Positions 46,073-59,018 of a stretch of 64,000 nucleotides of DNA are shown here, piece after piece (position 1 is the stretch's first letter; each line of letters opens with the position of its first letter). The position numbers and the translations under genes are program-made. The notes under the pieces are model-generated. The model was given only the letters and a program-made list of their open reading frames with translations. It searched no databases and had not been told where the DNA came from. Source of the DNA: Ceratorhiza oryzae-sativae (lineage: Eukaryota; Basidiomycota; Agaricomycetes; Cantharellales; Ceratobasidiaceae); contig JARWMV010000235.1 in NCBI GenBank assembly GCA_030998015.1, forward strand, positions 1,240,001 to 1,304,000, in the 5' to 3' direction.

Positions 46073-47900
46073 ATGGATCGACCGACCTGGAGCAGCGGGC
46101 GTATCTCATTCGCCCCGACCCGGCGCGAGATCCTGCTCGTCTGCTGCATGTCTATTGTTTTCCTCGTGACATTCCAGTCCAATCTCGCCAGCAGCGGATG
46201 GTCACTCGCAAGGTCGTCTGCCGCCGCCGTCAGGGATCGGGTTAGGCTCAGCGACGGGTCCAGCATTCTCAGCGGTCACAGCAAGGATGACGACCTCTAT
46301 GACTTTGCCTATTACGAAAGCACCGACTCGCGGAAACCTCATCGAGAGTTTTCGTCGCACGTCAAGCCCCACGGCCCGCTCGCGCACTCTTCGGCTGACC
46401 ACACTGTTGCTGATACGGAGATCCAGTGGGCAAACGGGCAAGTACCTGAGACGTCGATCCTTGCACACGCGCCAGGTACGTCTTCCCTTGTTCGTTCCCG
46501 CGTTGGTAGCTAACAATAGTGCAGGCTGGACAATTTCGACCGACTTTATATGCTCAACGGAACGATCTACGTTGTTGTGTCCGATCCGTCTGCTGTCCCC
46601 GAAAGGCGGATGATGACCTCGTCTGGCTACGAGGTCTGGAACCCGCCCGAGGAAGTTGCCAAGCGGGAGCCGACGGACAAGCACATGCGCATCATCACCC
46701 CCAAGGAGGCCGCCGAGATTTTTGGAAACGACGCCACACCAGCACGCACTGGTACCGCCGCCAACGTCCAGGGAGTAACATTCCTCGTCAATGACCCACC
46801 GCAGTGTAAGCACTTTGTCCATCGTCAAGCTCTCAAGCCAACAGACATTCCAGTCATCCAGCACTACTACCACTTTTCCGCAGAACTTCTCTTTGGGCTG
46901 TGGCGCACATATTCTTCGCTCGATCCTTTGATTCCAGCATCGGGGAACACCAAATTACCTGCACCTCGTCGCGTGGTCTTTACTCACACCTCGGCCTCCA
47001 AATGGCGTGACTATTCGAAGCTGAACCAATTCGTCCTACACTCCGCTTTCCCTTCATGTTCTCTCGCGTTCGAGGAAGATTGGGTTGACCGCTCCGAAAC
47101 GGGCAAGGTCCATGTTTACGACCGAGTCGTATTCGCGGATCGCGCAGCAGCTATGAGGGGCCAAAACTTCCTTGCTAGTGGTCGAACTGCAAGCGAGGTC
47201 TTTGTCCTTCCTGGGAGTGCACACTGGTGGGCGCCTGTCCGACGAAATGTGCTGAGTTTTATTGGGGCACCCGAGGAGGAGCTTTCTGGTATTCACGAGG
47301 ATGGAACGCCACTCAAACCTGTTATCACCTACGTCTCCCGGCAAGGATGGGGCCGACGCATGCTGAAGGAAAAAGATCATTTGGAATTGGTCAAGGCACT
47401 GAGGGAGTTGGAGGCCAAGTACGGCTACGAGGTTAATATTGTCAAAATGGAAAAGATGTCGAGGGACGAGCAGATAAGGCTTGCCGGACGCACAACAGTG
47501 AGCCCATTTCATCCTTGATAGCGAAACATGTCTAATCAGGGGCTATTAGATCTTGATGGGCGTGCACGGAAACGGCTTGACCTCAATGCTCTGGATGTTG
47601 CCTAACCCTCGCGCAACGGTTATCGAATTCTTCTATCCTGGTGGGTTCGCGTTCGACTACGAGTACACTACCCGGGCGCTCGGGATGACACATTACGGGT
47701 TCTGGGGATCTGAGTACGTCTTTTTTCATCAGTTCCATATGCCTCGGCTAACGTTAGTGCCCAGTCATTTCACGTCACCCAATACCCCTCCCGTCAACTA
47801 CCCGGAGGGATTCCAAGGAAGCGAAATCCCGATCGACGGCCAGGCAGTTGCAAAACTCGTACACCGCCGACTATCGATGGCTGAAGAACTAGACGACTAG
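46073..47900 (+). CDS. GT61-type glycosyltransferase, type II membrane protein
   Basis: Exons 46073-46475, 46525-47497 and 47550-47900. A short cytosolic tail precedes a signal anchor (LLVCCMSIVFLVTFQSN, residues about 22-38). Lumenal domain features are QHYYHFSAELLFGLWRTY, the segment WWAPVRRNVLSF, ITYVSRQGWGRRML and the GT61 C-terminal signature MGVHGNGLTSMLWMLP with IEFFYPGG. GT61 enzymes transfer sugars such as xylose or GlcNAc in the ER/Golgi; the exact donor is unknown. Both introns are about 50 nt with clean GT-AG ends. Confidence 0.88.
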
Positions 47901-48375
47901 AGCTCTTTTTTGCATCCCTTACGACTCTATTGCATATTATCCATTAACCTAGTACCTGTAGTTGTATCATCTCTCTCTTGTCGTTCATTTCGCTATTTCG
48001 TTGGTTGGACATCGCTGTGCTATCAACTTGCTTGGGTTTTCTGCCTCGCATGGAGTCTATGTTATATCTCGTTTGTTTAAATCCAGAGGATTAAGCATTT
48101 TAGAATCGTGATCCAAGTTGGCCTCGCCCCCAGCATTCACAGACCCTTCCCGATAAAGAGGTGAGCATTGTGTGTTGCTGTTTGTGACCTCTGTGTAATG
48201 AGGTTAGGCGCTGGGGGGTTATGCCTTGTCTGACGTTTCAACTGCTACTATCACCAGCTGGGCACACTGTTTAGCCAACTAATTCATACTCGCGCTACAC
48301 ACTCTCTTGAATCATCCGAAAGTACTAACTCCAATAGCCACCCCCTTACCCTGTGGCATCCGAGACCAATCACCA
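47901..48375. other. Intergenic region
   Basis: 3' flank of the glycosyltransferase gene; no gene seen. Confidence 0.5.
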
Positions 48376-50187
48376 CATGGAGGGGCCTGGCGAGAGCCCG
48401 ATCCTCGCGCAAGAGCGTGTATTTCGAATATCCGAACTTGCTAAATGCATTTTCGCATTGCTCGGACAGGAGGATAGAACAGCACTGATGTCGACATGCA
48501 AATTTATGTTCGACTCTGTTGTTGGGTTTAAGTGGAATCATACTAGTGTGGTCCATGTGCTCCGCCTCTTGCCTTGTGATGAGATCACAACCATGGTCTA
48601 TCCGACTAACCGACGTTGAGGAGAAAATATAAAGAGAGAGAATTTGTAAGCCCAACCGAGTCTGTTTGTCGATCTAGTTTTTGTTTTACTGACCGTGCAC
48701 ATATTTTGTCATAGGCTTTCACCGAGAATGTTTTAGACGCCGATCTAAGACGGCTTGGGATCTACTCTCCGTATATCCTACATCTGGACGTTCTCCAGGG
48801 ACCACATACGAGTATCGTTGTTTCCGGGTGGGAGCATCTGCTAGAACGCTCTGGCCGGATCTTACTACCAAACTTGGAGACGCTTGCTATCGACTCTAGC
48901 GACGTCCGCTTTGACATGACACCTTATCCGTGGATCGCTGCGTTCGCATGTTCCTCTCTGAGGCGTTTGCGTGTAGGGTGGGAACTCAGAGTATCCCAAT
49001 GCCAAGGTCACATAATCTTTGACCATCTTCGGAGGGTATCTCCAAACCTGATTGAACTTGAGCTATACGTCCTAGCCGAGAGCATGACGCCGCAAGAGGA
49101 GCTTGCATTGCCCGAGCAAGCGACTCACAAGCGAGATCATACGGCGGAATACCTGGAGTGTGCTAGCTTGCTCGAGAGGCTATCTACAAGCTCGTACTTG
49201 TTAGATAGATATCTAAGCGGCATCGATAATTTGCCGAATCTGCATTCTCTAAATTTACGGCGTTGTGGTGGATGGGAGATAGGACCTACCTATCTATCTA
49301 ATGGGTCGCTTTCAAAGCTTCAACATATCCAGCTCTGTGGTTTCCGGCATCTGAAGTTGAATCCCTGCTACAGGTGGCGTCGACGGGAGAGCATCTGACC
49401 ACCCTTGATTTGACCGGGTGCCTCTACCTAACCGAAGCAGAGGACAACGCTTATGCGCCACCCGTGATCTCTATGCTACCGTTTATTAGCCTGCCAGTAG
49501 TGAATCGCCCTAATCTCACGGTGATCCGGTTGCACTTGGTGCGTGCGACCGGCTTCAGAGCAGCAATCGATGAGAGCGTGCTTCAAATGTTGTCACGTTG
49601 CCCTCTTCAAGAACTCACGTTGAAAAATATGGGGGTACATCCCGACTTAAGCCGCAAGGCAGTGGAGGCAGTGACTTCTTTGTTGCGTCATCTACGGGTT
49701 TTACGATGGCCAGACCTTGTAGTGCATGTCAACGAGCTGCACCACTTTCTGGTATACCGAAACTCAAATGGCTTTCGGTATACATTTCTTTTAACACAAT
49801 GGGAGCCATAGCCAATACGCCAGAGCCTGATGGAATCTCAGCAAACCCTGAGCTAGAGATATTTGACGCCTGGTTTAGTTTAGTGGATGCGGAAGGCTGG
49901 TTTAATTTTTCGACGTGAGTTATATCTCTATCCGTTGTAGTCCTCTTCAGAAACTTATCGAATCCAGATATATATCTTGTCTCTGGCCTAACCTCCAGAT
50001 TGTACCTCGGGGGAGCGCGGCTCTAGACGTGAATAAGCACCAATTCGGCACTGCAAACGCATATATAAAACTATTACACAACCGTGGACGAGGAAGCCAC
50101 CAAGACAGGCTAGAGATGTGGAAGAGTGTTGAACGGGAAATAGTCGAGGATGTATTGGACTCTCAGTACGACCGTGTCGCGTTCTAG
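48376..50187 (+). pseudogene. F-box-like/LRR paralogue, decayed
   Basis: Same layout as 30966-32789: FRISELAKCIFALLG and LRLLPCDEI at the start, LLPNLETLAIDSS, LRRLRVGWELRVSQ, LSRCPLQELTLKNMGV, and the final exon AYIKLLHNRGRGSHQDRL. The frame is broken by TGA at 48617-48619 (reachable from CGA) and by frame changes near 49,355 and 49,752. The last exon is open to 50187. Unless these are sequencing errors, the protein is not made. Confidence 0.75.
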
Positions 50188-50660
50188 TCGTTGCCTCCTA
50201 CAATAGCGTCTTGCATCATGGGTGTGTCAATATTACTACAATTGCCAACATTGGCGCGAAGCACTATTTATCAAATACTATACGAGCAGCCATATCTGTG
50301 AACGGCTCACACATAGCTACAGACAATAACAAAATATCTGTATCGGTTTTATACCATTATGAAATGGTATGAAATAGGAAATCATTTAGCTATGTATACA
50401 TCATTGGTTGATTGGCGCCAAATGTTTGTCTGGCTGTGTTGCGCCACGTGGCTCAGCTCAGCCATCTTGATTGAACACGACGACCAGACAAATTAGCACT
50501 TTTGTTCCAATTACTGAATAGGCTAACTGCTCTCGCGTTCAATAGTCTTTTGTATTGTCTCTTGGCTGGTCAGCCTATTGGCTGTGAGCGAAGCACTGTC
50601 GTTTCGCTTGAGAGGCTCTTAGCTAGAATTGATACTTGGCGACGGTCTGAGGGTTTGAAA
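50188..50660. other. Intergenic region
   Basis: Upstream of the GPHR homologue. A longer frame in 50502-50786 uses an upstream ATG, but the N-terminal code there is less protein-like than from 50661. Confidence 0.45.
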
Positions 50661-53027
50661 ATGACACAAGCTCTACTCAACGAAGACTCTGGTCATTCGA
50701 AACTTGTATATCAGACCGCAGCCTTATTTGCCGCAAGGTACCATCCACCAATTAGTTGTATCCTGTTATTCATATTTCCCTTTTAGAGGGGGACTATTCT
50801 ATATTTGCCGAGCCTACCTTATTCGATCCCTATACAAGCTTTCCTCTGACACATCATCCAACTTGGGCCATTCTTCATCTGAAGTGCCTGCGGATACCAC
50901 CCCAACGACCCCCCGCTCTCCCACCCGTGCCGGTGGTGCGAGTTACTTCGAGCTAGGGGTACTTCCTCAACCAGGTGTTGCACGGACACATCCCAGAGAC
51001 GGGAACGCCGAATGGTTGTGGGGACCTACGAGTGTTGCTAGAACAGCATTTGCAGTATGCTTCAGCGAAAGCTGCATGCTGTTCTTGCTAGTGATGTGTC
51101 AGGCATATGATATAATGAACGCGAAGTAAGTTATCGTATAAGATAGGCAGGCTCAATCCAACGGAGTGGAAAGCTACTATGTCAAAATACAATGCACATT
51201 CTTGAAGCTTACTGATGCTTTGGTATAGATCACGCTATTACAACTGGCGAATTTCCCTCATCACGCTAGTTGCCTTAATTTTAATCATTATCCCAGTATT
51301 GCAGTGTCTATTCATCGCCTACAAACCCCACAAATCCAGTAAGTCCTATTGCCCCCGTTCTCTTCGTCGATCAAATCTTAGTTATACGGCTGGGTAGCTT
51401 CAGGCGTAGGTCCATCCCTGCCCCGTCGACTGGCGCTTCCCTTGTTCTTCCTCTCGGCGTATATCATGATGTTATTGCGAATTCCCGTAATCGGAAGTAG
51501 CTCGAGTGCGGGTATGTTCGTTCTGGTGCAGCGTGCGTGCCATGAAGCAAGTTATCGCTAAACCCCTTTGGCTAGATATTCTTACTTCCGCGTTGGTTCG
51601 CTTGTCCGTGCTAGGCACCGTTGTTCTGGGCACACTATCAGGATTTGGTGCAATTGCTACAGCATGGATGTTTGCAGACGCTCTGGGCAAAAAACAATGG
51701 TAAATTAGAAGTCAAGAGTTTGCTGAGTTTGAACTTCTAATTGACCTTCCTACATATTTGCATAGGACGATCATCACGAAGCAAGATATCTTGAGTGCTG
51801 AGAATAGTCTTACTCGCGTTCGCAACGATCTCGAAGTAAGAACGCGGGAGGCACAAACGCTGGAGCTAAGGGATACCAAGCCCACGGTAAGATTCATTTC
51901 CTAATCAAACTATTCATATTTATTGGTTGCCTTAGCAAAATCGATCATGGGGGTCACGCTTTCTGGGCGCGTTCAGTGGCGAGAGTGGTGCGTCGATCAC
52001 GCTTCGCACATGTGGCCATTTGCTAATGCGTGCGAATAGAAATGACATCCCTGCGGCGCGAAATCGCCGGTTTGCAAGCTTTAGAGTTCGAGATGACTCG
52101 AGAACTTGAACAAATGCGTGCTCGTCAGGTGAGAGGCATGATATACGTTTGATCCGAATCTTTATTGGTAACCGTTCCAGGCTCGGATTGAATTCTCAAA
52201 GACCCTCGGTGGACGGCTCTGGAACGCAGGAGGATGGCTTTTTGGTGCATACTGCGCGTTCAGGGTTTTAAACGTTTGTTCCAATCTTCCTCTCATGAAC
52301 GTTTACCGGAGATTCTAATTAACCGCGATGTTCCGCTTGCCTTACAAACCGCCACCCAGTCAGCATTTAATCTGCTTGCCCTATTCCTGGGCATCCGATC
52401 ATACCCAACGGCCGCCACACATTCATCGGATACATGCGCACCATCAGCCTCTCCATCCACGACATGTACAACTTCTACGACAGCACCGCCAGACCTCATC
52501 AGCGGAGCTCTCGGTATTCTTGTAGCAGTGGTTCCCGGTATTCCCCTAGATAGATCCCAGGCGGACCGTGTGGCGCACCAGATCAGCCTATTGCTTGTTG
52601 GGGGCATCGCCCTGAGCAGTATCAGAGTAGTGCTTGTGGGTGTTGGGAGGGTGAGCAGAACTTTATCGCGTCGAAGCAGACTGGCCAACTGGAAGCCAAA
52701 TTTAGATTTTGCGTGTGACTAGCCGATCCCTGCTGGCTTCACTCACATTGCTAATCTTGGCGCAATTGATGGTGCGTAGTTGATGTTCGTTAAGATATGT
52801 CTGGAATCTAACCTTTTTGACAAAAGGCCACATATCTCCTGTCTACGCTTATTCAATTGCGCACCTCCTTCCCATCCTCTACACTATCGGAAAGCGACAC
52901 ATCTTCCCTATTCTCAACTCTGCCTAGATTCGAAGTATTTGGATGGATATTTGATGCAACCTTTTTGCTCTCCGCCTTGGTTACAATCGTGTGGAAATGG
53001 TTGGAGGGACGCCTACATGGTATGTAG
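50661..53027 (+). CDS. Golgi pH regulator (GPHR/GTG)-type membrane protein
   Basis: Multi-span protein of the family that acts in acidification of secretory compartments. The first exon ends at 50737, joined to GGLFYICRAYLIRSLY. Helices follow: FAVCFSESCMLFLLVMCQ, ISLITLVALILIIIPVLQCL, ALPLFFLSAYIMMLLRIP and the hallmark RLSVLGTVVLGTLSGFGAI. Next comes a coiled region (SLRREIAGLQALEFEMTREL), then GGWLFGAYCAFRVLN and HQISLLLVGGIALSSIRVVL, and IYLLSTLIQLRTSFP near the end. The loop at about 52,380-52,500 is Ser/Thr/Pro-rich. Introns are short throughout. Confidence 0.88.
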
Positions 53028-53258
53028 CAGCGCGCCACGGCTACAACGTTGAGATTTGTTCAGTATATTCGAATTCTCTCAAGCTCTTTTATGCATATAT
53101 ATTGAATTCCCGATGAGAACAAACAAACATTTTCGAACTCAATTAAAAAGGACCGTGCGGATTGAATCGAAACAACCGAGGGGCAGTAACTAAGAAAGCA
53201 GTATGGATAATCGTGCAATATGCAGAAAAGAGTCACACGAACACGACATTAAACCACA

Positions 53259-54765
53259 TTACATCCCAGTAACTTGCTTCGTCCAGCCAAGGATGGTTGA
53301 GATGGTTTTGTCGGTACCGTAATGGGTGAATAGAGCATGGCCAGCGCCAGATGGGACATAGCTCTGGAAGCTCTTGGCGTTGGGGTAAAACGTCTTAGTA
53401 TCATCAAGGAGATTGTTGCCTTCAACCATGGCAGGCTTTTGGTTGCAGTTACCCCCACAGAAGATGCTACCAATGGCGCGTAAGTGACCGTAGTGTAGTT
53501 AGAAGTCCGGGGCACTCACAGGTCCTTCTCTCCAGTGACAACGAAGACATCACCCTTGAAGTCTCGCGCGGGCTGGGACACAGGCTCGCCGATCGTCATA
53601 TACTCTCCCATGGTGAAAGTCTGTTTGGTGTCATACGCCTTTTGGAATGCACCTAATGCAAGATAGCCATAAGGTCACTGTCAGCAGTGGTGTAAAAACA
53701 AACACGAACCCTCGTCATAAGCGCCCTCAGCAAAGAATGCAAAGCGATCGGCACTTGGGCTTCCTGTACCCCAATACGTGAGATCGCTGCTGAACTTCTG
53801 TGCGCCACCCGGCAAGGACATCCATCGAGAACGAGTGTTGGTGTCAGGCTGCTCTTTGGCTAAGGTTGCCGCCCATCCAACAAACGTAAGGGGAACTGTG
53901 TTGAATGAAGGGCTGAATCCCGTCAAGATCAAGGCTTGAAGATCCTCTGGGTACTTGTTAGCAATACCAGTCAACTGCACACTAGTATACCCCTTAGACG
54001 CTGGTTCCAAGGCATCGCAATAGCAACTTACGATCCGAAAGAATGGCCGATACCAACATACTTGGAGAATTTGTTCTTGCTCTTAAGATGCTGGATAAGC
54101 TGGTGGAGAATCTCGACTTCAGTCCAAGCCTGAACTTCATTCAGGCCATCGGGCTTGTCAGATTGGCCCACTCCTGTTTGTGGGTCAGGTCCAATTCAGA
54201 ACACCAACGAAGAACACACACCAAGACGATCGTGAGTGAACACGGCATATCCGGCCTTAGTTGCCGCCTCTATGTAGTTGTATTCCTTTGAATACCCAAA
54301 CTCCCAGTAGGAGTGGTCGAAGTTGATCCTATGATGGAATGAATATCAACGCTCTTCGCGTGCTGAACAGACCTACCCATGAGTACCAATGTGGACCACA
54401 CCACCATCCTTCCAATTGTTGGGGAGGCAGAGTTGAGTAAAGACTTTATAAGTTGCCCTTTTGGCCGTGCGAGGGAGGCTACCATCGGGATTGGGAGGGC
54501 TGGCCTGTTGGCCGACGGTCGAGCCTGTGGCCCAATACCGAGCCAGAAAGCCAGTCACCTCGGCCTGGCTCTTCGGTTTGGCAAGGTTGATGTTCGTAGT
54601 CGCGACATTGACAGTAATCGGGATCACAGACTGAGTACAAGATCCATAGCTGGTGGGTGAGGTCGCAGCTGAACCAAAAATCCTCCGGGGCAAGGAAGAG
54701 ACAGGGGCTGCTGAAGCAGCAGTCGCCAAAGTGATGCCGGCGAGCAGCGTGGATGAGTATAGCAT
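53259..54765 (-). CDS. Secreted alpha/beta hydrolase
   Basis: The N-terminal signal peptide (LLAGITLATAASAAPVS) is followed by a Cys-containing N-domain, the segment GGVVHIGTHG, HSYWEFGYSKEYNYIEAA, GYAVFTHDRLG and the nucleophile elbow GHSFG (near 54,030, split by an intron). The C-terminal part has VFVVTGEKD and SGAGHALFTHYG, fitting the catalytic acid and His. The substrate is unknown; an esterase or lipase-like enzyme is likely. The last residues are TKQVTGM, stop at 53259. Confidence 0.85.
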
Positions 54766-55319
54766 GATTATAGGATAGTTTGAGGGAGCGTCGAGTGCAG
54801 CAGCAACTGCGAGGGGAGAAAAGACAGAGAGGGACGGAATGGCGACCTAGGCTGGGGACAGCTCGAATTTATATACATTGGACAGGGGTTGAACGGCACG
54901 GATACAACTCACAGTCGATGCTGGGATCTCGGAGAAGCTTGAGCCCGACCTCGGTCCTAAGTTTCACAATGATTTTCCTTCGATTTCCGCAGGGCGGGGC
55001 CAAATGATAGACCAGAATCCGCAGATCAAGGCGGGAGAAGCCTCCTCGGAGGCTTTAATTCGAGGATGCCCGACGAGAGTGCCTTCCGATTTCATCAGCC
55101 GTATTTATCCGTCGCCCTCATCACTTCTAGGCCTACTCATATGCGCTTTAAAGTATTAGCGTATCGCGTACCTTCGGCACTCCACTATAATACCGACTCC
55201 GCCAATCCGCCAAAGGAAAGTTCAAGCTCATAACATATCAACGTCAAGTTCATGTTCAATTAATTTTGACGATAGCCACAATTTAGAAGCCTCTTCACGT
55301 GATACAAACATAACAATCC
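54766..55319. other. Intergenic region
   Basis: Hydrolase promoter side; no gene seen. Confidence 0.5.
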
Positions 55320-57103
55320 CTAACGCCCGCACAGCACACCTCCGTTCATCGCAATCTGCATCTGACGCCGAGCAATACGCTTTTGGTTTTCCACGGGGTC
55401 AGATACCTCATCGAGCAGAGGCCAAGACAAGAATTCGTTTGTCATGTTCGGATTGAAGTCGTCCGAGACGATACCGAGATGCTTCGAGTAGTTAGTGACC
55501 TATTCAGGGAGCAGTGGAACCGTCAGCTGGTTGCCCTCGCTCCGGCGGGAGGGCGTAAAACCTTGTTCCAGTCCCGTGGCACATTTGCAGAATCCCGGGA
55601 CATGTATGTGAATGATCTAAAAACAACCCATTCCATACCCCACTTTCCGCGTGTCCGCAAATTACGTGACTTACCTCTCGTAAATCTTTTCGTTCAAGGG
55701 TGTGTTCATAGCCGGTTTGAACTCGCAGTATGCTTCCCAGGCTGCCTTAGGATCGGCGAACATGTCGTCGGTGGCACGCTTCACAGCACGCATAAAAGCG
55801 GCAGCTTCCTTCTTATGGTTCGTCAAGAAGTCTAATCAATCAAACCAGGTTGAGATGTGTCAGAAGAGGGTTCGGCAAATACTCGAACCACATACTTTCA
55901 TTCCCTATTTAGTTCAATTTCAAAGATAAATTTGTCAGCATACAGTCCCCCCGCGCGGTGCAGGGACAAGACACTCCTTTCGCACGCATGAACGTGGTCA
56001 AGTTCCAACGGTCTTGGTCTCAGCCCACCCCACGCGCCTCCTCGGTCCGGCGAGCTTTAGGGCTCGCTGGACGGGAAGCGCAGGCGGACACCCGTGGTCT
56101 CGTGCTGACACACTTAACACGAGTGAGAAAAAGTACTATACCAAGATACCACTGATTCAAGAAACGCCATGGGCCCCTCGAAAGTCGTGCAAAGGAATCT
56201 CACCGATATACAAGATCGAACTTGATCAAATAAATTCAGCATTGGTGACAATAAATTGCGGGGACAACTGACCAGAAGCAGCAGCAACCGAGCTCTGCAA
56301 GTTCATCGATCCGAAGCATCTTGACGTCGGAAATAGGCCAGCCTTGAGCCTTACACCACTCCTCGAGCTCAAGTATCCTGTCAGATCAGCTAGGTGTGGA
56401 TAATTAAATATCAAATACGCACCTCACACATCTGAACATTCTCCAAGCCGATTCCAGCGTCAATTGACCCTTCTTTGATGGCTCGAGAAATGTTCATCCC
56501 GCAGCGTACAGCTGTGTAGTCACTCGGCTTGAGCCCATAGTCTACAAATATAATAGCATGAGTGCAACGGCCAGGCAGCGGCAGAGGGAGAGCGGCATAC
56601 GTGTAGTGAGCTCATCGATCTGGATCTTTCCGAACTCCCCAACATATCCAATGCGCTTACCACGGAGAGAGGTAAAGTCCTCCGTGACACCTGACCCCTC
56701 AAGGTAAATCACCCCAGTGAATGGCTCATCTAAGAGCGTTCCAATAGAAGTGATGGGGAAACCACGGGCCTTTCCGGCGATTGTCTAACCAAAAACATGT
56801 GATGAGAGCATTTTTACCTTTATATATAAGATAGCACGGACATGGATCATCGCCTTGCATCCCATATCAACTTTACCCGACCCGATAATTTCGGTTACAT
56901 CCGAAGGATCGTTGGGTTCCAAAATCGCAACCTTAATTCCCTCAGCTGCGTAGTAGCCTTGGGCTTGGGCAAGGAAAATAGGGAGGTGATATGGTGTCGC
57001 ATGCCAGTTCAGAAGAAACGCTGCACCAAGGGGTAATGAGGTGAGACAATGGGAGGCAAACATTCGAGCCAAATACAAACTTACTGATCTTGTCAGTGGA
57101 CAT
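55320..57103 (-). CDS. THI5: Pyrimidine precursor synthase THI5/NMT1 (thiamine biosynthesis)
   Basis: Makes HMP phosphate, the pyrimidine half of thiamine, in the cytosol. The start ATG at 57103 gives MSTDKI, then an intron and [18 protein letters not shown]. The Lys/His active-site segment CKAMIH, equivalent to Lys62/His66 of the yeast enzyme, is present. Next come [46 protein letters not shown], the metal-binding CCCFC motif and [17 protein letters not shown]. In this family the His itself donates atoms, so the enzyme works once. Several introns of about 50-60 nt. I saw no TPP riboswitch in the leader. Confidence 0.93.
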
Positions 57104-57334
57104 AGTGCAACAATTTTATCGCTGTCAGTGTTTTTCTGCTTCAGTGAGTAGCTGAAACGTCCATCATATGATGGTTATATACCATGCGTCGAGATATCAA
57201 TCGATGTCGGAGTTCTACTTCGCTGTGCTCCCTCTCTCGAAGCCGGCTTCCCGTCCTTACCGTGAGATGCAAGTGACGACAAGAGTGACAAAATTTTGCT
57301 CGCCACTGAAACCCATATCGTCATTCGCATATAT

Positions 57335-57541
57335 CTAAGGTTGCAGATGGTACAAGCACGGGGCATTGGTAAGCATCTTGAAGCGATAGATTGTCTGCCT
57401 CGTATCTACCGAAGCATCTTGCGGGCTGCTCAAGTCTTGTGAATTCGATGATCCACTCATCTCCGACGTTCCATTGGGTGCAAGCGTGAGAGCAGATGCT
57501 CGAAGCACTAGGGACAACGAAGCGAAGAGCGTCTGCTTCAT
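57335..57541 (-). CDS. Possible small secreted protein (first exon)
   Basis: The frame from the ATG at 57541 starts MKQTLFASLSLVLRASA, a plausible signal peptide, followed by a Ser/Asp-rich stretch. It may be the first exon of a longer gene or a small secreted peptide. No homology was seen. Confidence 0.3.
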   Translation of the reverse strand: MKQTLFASLSLVLRASALTLAPNGTSEMSGSSNSQDLSSPQDASVDTRQTIYRFKMLTNAPCLYHLQP

Positions 57542-59018
57542 GGTGCCCGTAATGAACGTGTGAGAGCCCCACAGATGGAAGCGTCTGCGCAACAACTGTA
57601 TGACCAGATGATAGCTTATGAGATCCGGGAGACACAAGCCGATGGGGCCTAGAACTGTAGGATATACGAATAGCATAAATGCATGATGAAGCCAGCGCCT
57701 TTTGAAGTGTGGCGTTGGTCCCCAGAATTTGGAGACTCGAACGTAATCTTCTCCATCAGGGTATGCCCGTACAATAAAGGAGCAGCTGGCTGAGCCGTTT
57801 GGTCAACGAGGCGGGCAGGGGGTTGAATAATCAAGTTTAGACATGTACACGCCTCACCCAATGGACCTGTGCCCCTGGAAGTTTATCCCCTTGATTGTGG
57901 TCGTGTAGCGGGCTCCCTTCACTCCTCTAGACCTTCTCAGTGAAACGGAGGTGGCGTCGAGCTCTCTTTTGATTGCGGCAGAGATGAGATCTCCTCCACG
58001 TCCATAAAGGCTGATCGGCCCACGTTTCCCAACAAGAACAAGCGGCCATAGAAGCTGGGTGTATGAAGGGTGACCGCTGAGCTTGCTGATAATTGAAACC
58101 AGTGGTAATCTTGAAGACTCTATTGGAAGTGATCGATGTGAGGAGCATGCCCAAGGCACATGCTCCAAGTATGCGTTCAATTCAATTGAGGGGAGCTAGG
58201 GTGTACTAGTATACCAGCCAACCAGTCGAAGACGTGAGACACCGCGTATAACTAACCCCACCAAGAAAGCGGTGGTTGATTCGGGGAAATCATGAAGCGA
58301 TACCGGGGCTGAGGTAGTTAGTCCCATGGGCATGGGGAGGCCGGGATAGTTCCTAGCTGTGAGGCATAGACCCCAGGATAGTCATTGAACTTTGATGATT
58401 ATATATTGTGCGATACAGAAGGCAGGTTCAATCCATTCATTTGCATGCGTTTTCCAAAACGACCGATTGGGGCTGCCCATGGGGCTCAAGAAGGATCTGA
58501 AGCCAAGCGCCATGATGTGCATGACATGAGGAATATGTCCTTATACAAAGAAATCCTTAGAGGTTGAAAATAATGTCGTCGGGGGCTTGCATGGACCAAC
58601 TAGCTTGAATATCAAAATGGTATGCTGCACGCGAGTGTTGTGGGTCACATGCCGGTGTTGAGTTACGAGCGCCCGGCGCTTGTTCACATTTTCACATGAC
58701 ATCGCATCGAAATTTCACCTGTTGTTCACGTGCAGAACCATGAATGGTTCCATCTCGGGACACATCAGCTTGCAGTCCTCGAGTGCGCCGGGCTGCCAAC
58801 GAACAAGCCACATTGACTGGTCTAAACCAGAAAATTGACAGCGGTGAAACGGAACCGGCTCGGAGATTCGCCAAGTGTGAGTCGACGTTACCTTTGTCGA
58901 GCGCAGCTCCGCGTTTTGCGCCGCTTGAGCAGGATTGTTAGCTAAGACTCGCCTTCTCATCGTCGAACAGAAACCCATTCTTGATTTCTCTTGCGGGACT
59001 GGGGGTTTTTCTCTCGCC
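57542..59018. other. Long intergenic region
   Basis: Minus frames at 57649-58180 have no motifs. Nothing else can be supported before the RING gene. Confidence 0.4.

Noticed and set aside
57104..57334. TPP riboswitch in the THI5 leader
   Set aside because: I looked for the conserved CTGAGA and ACCTGAT-type blocks on the coding strand and did not see them.
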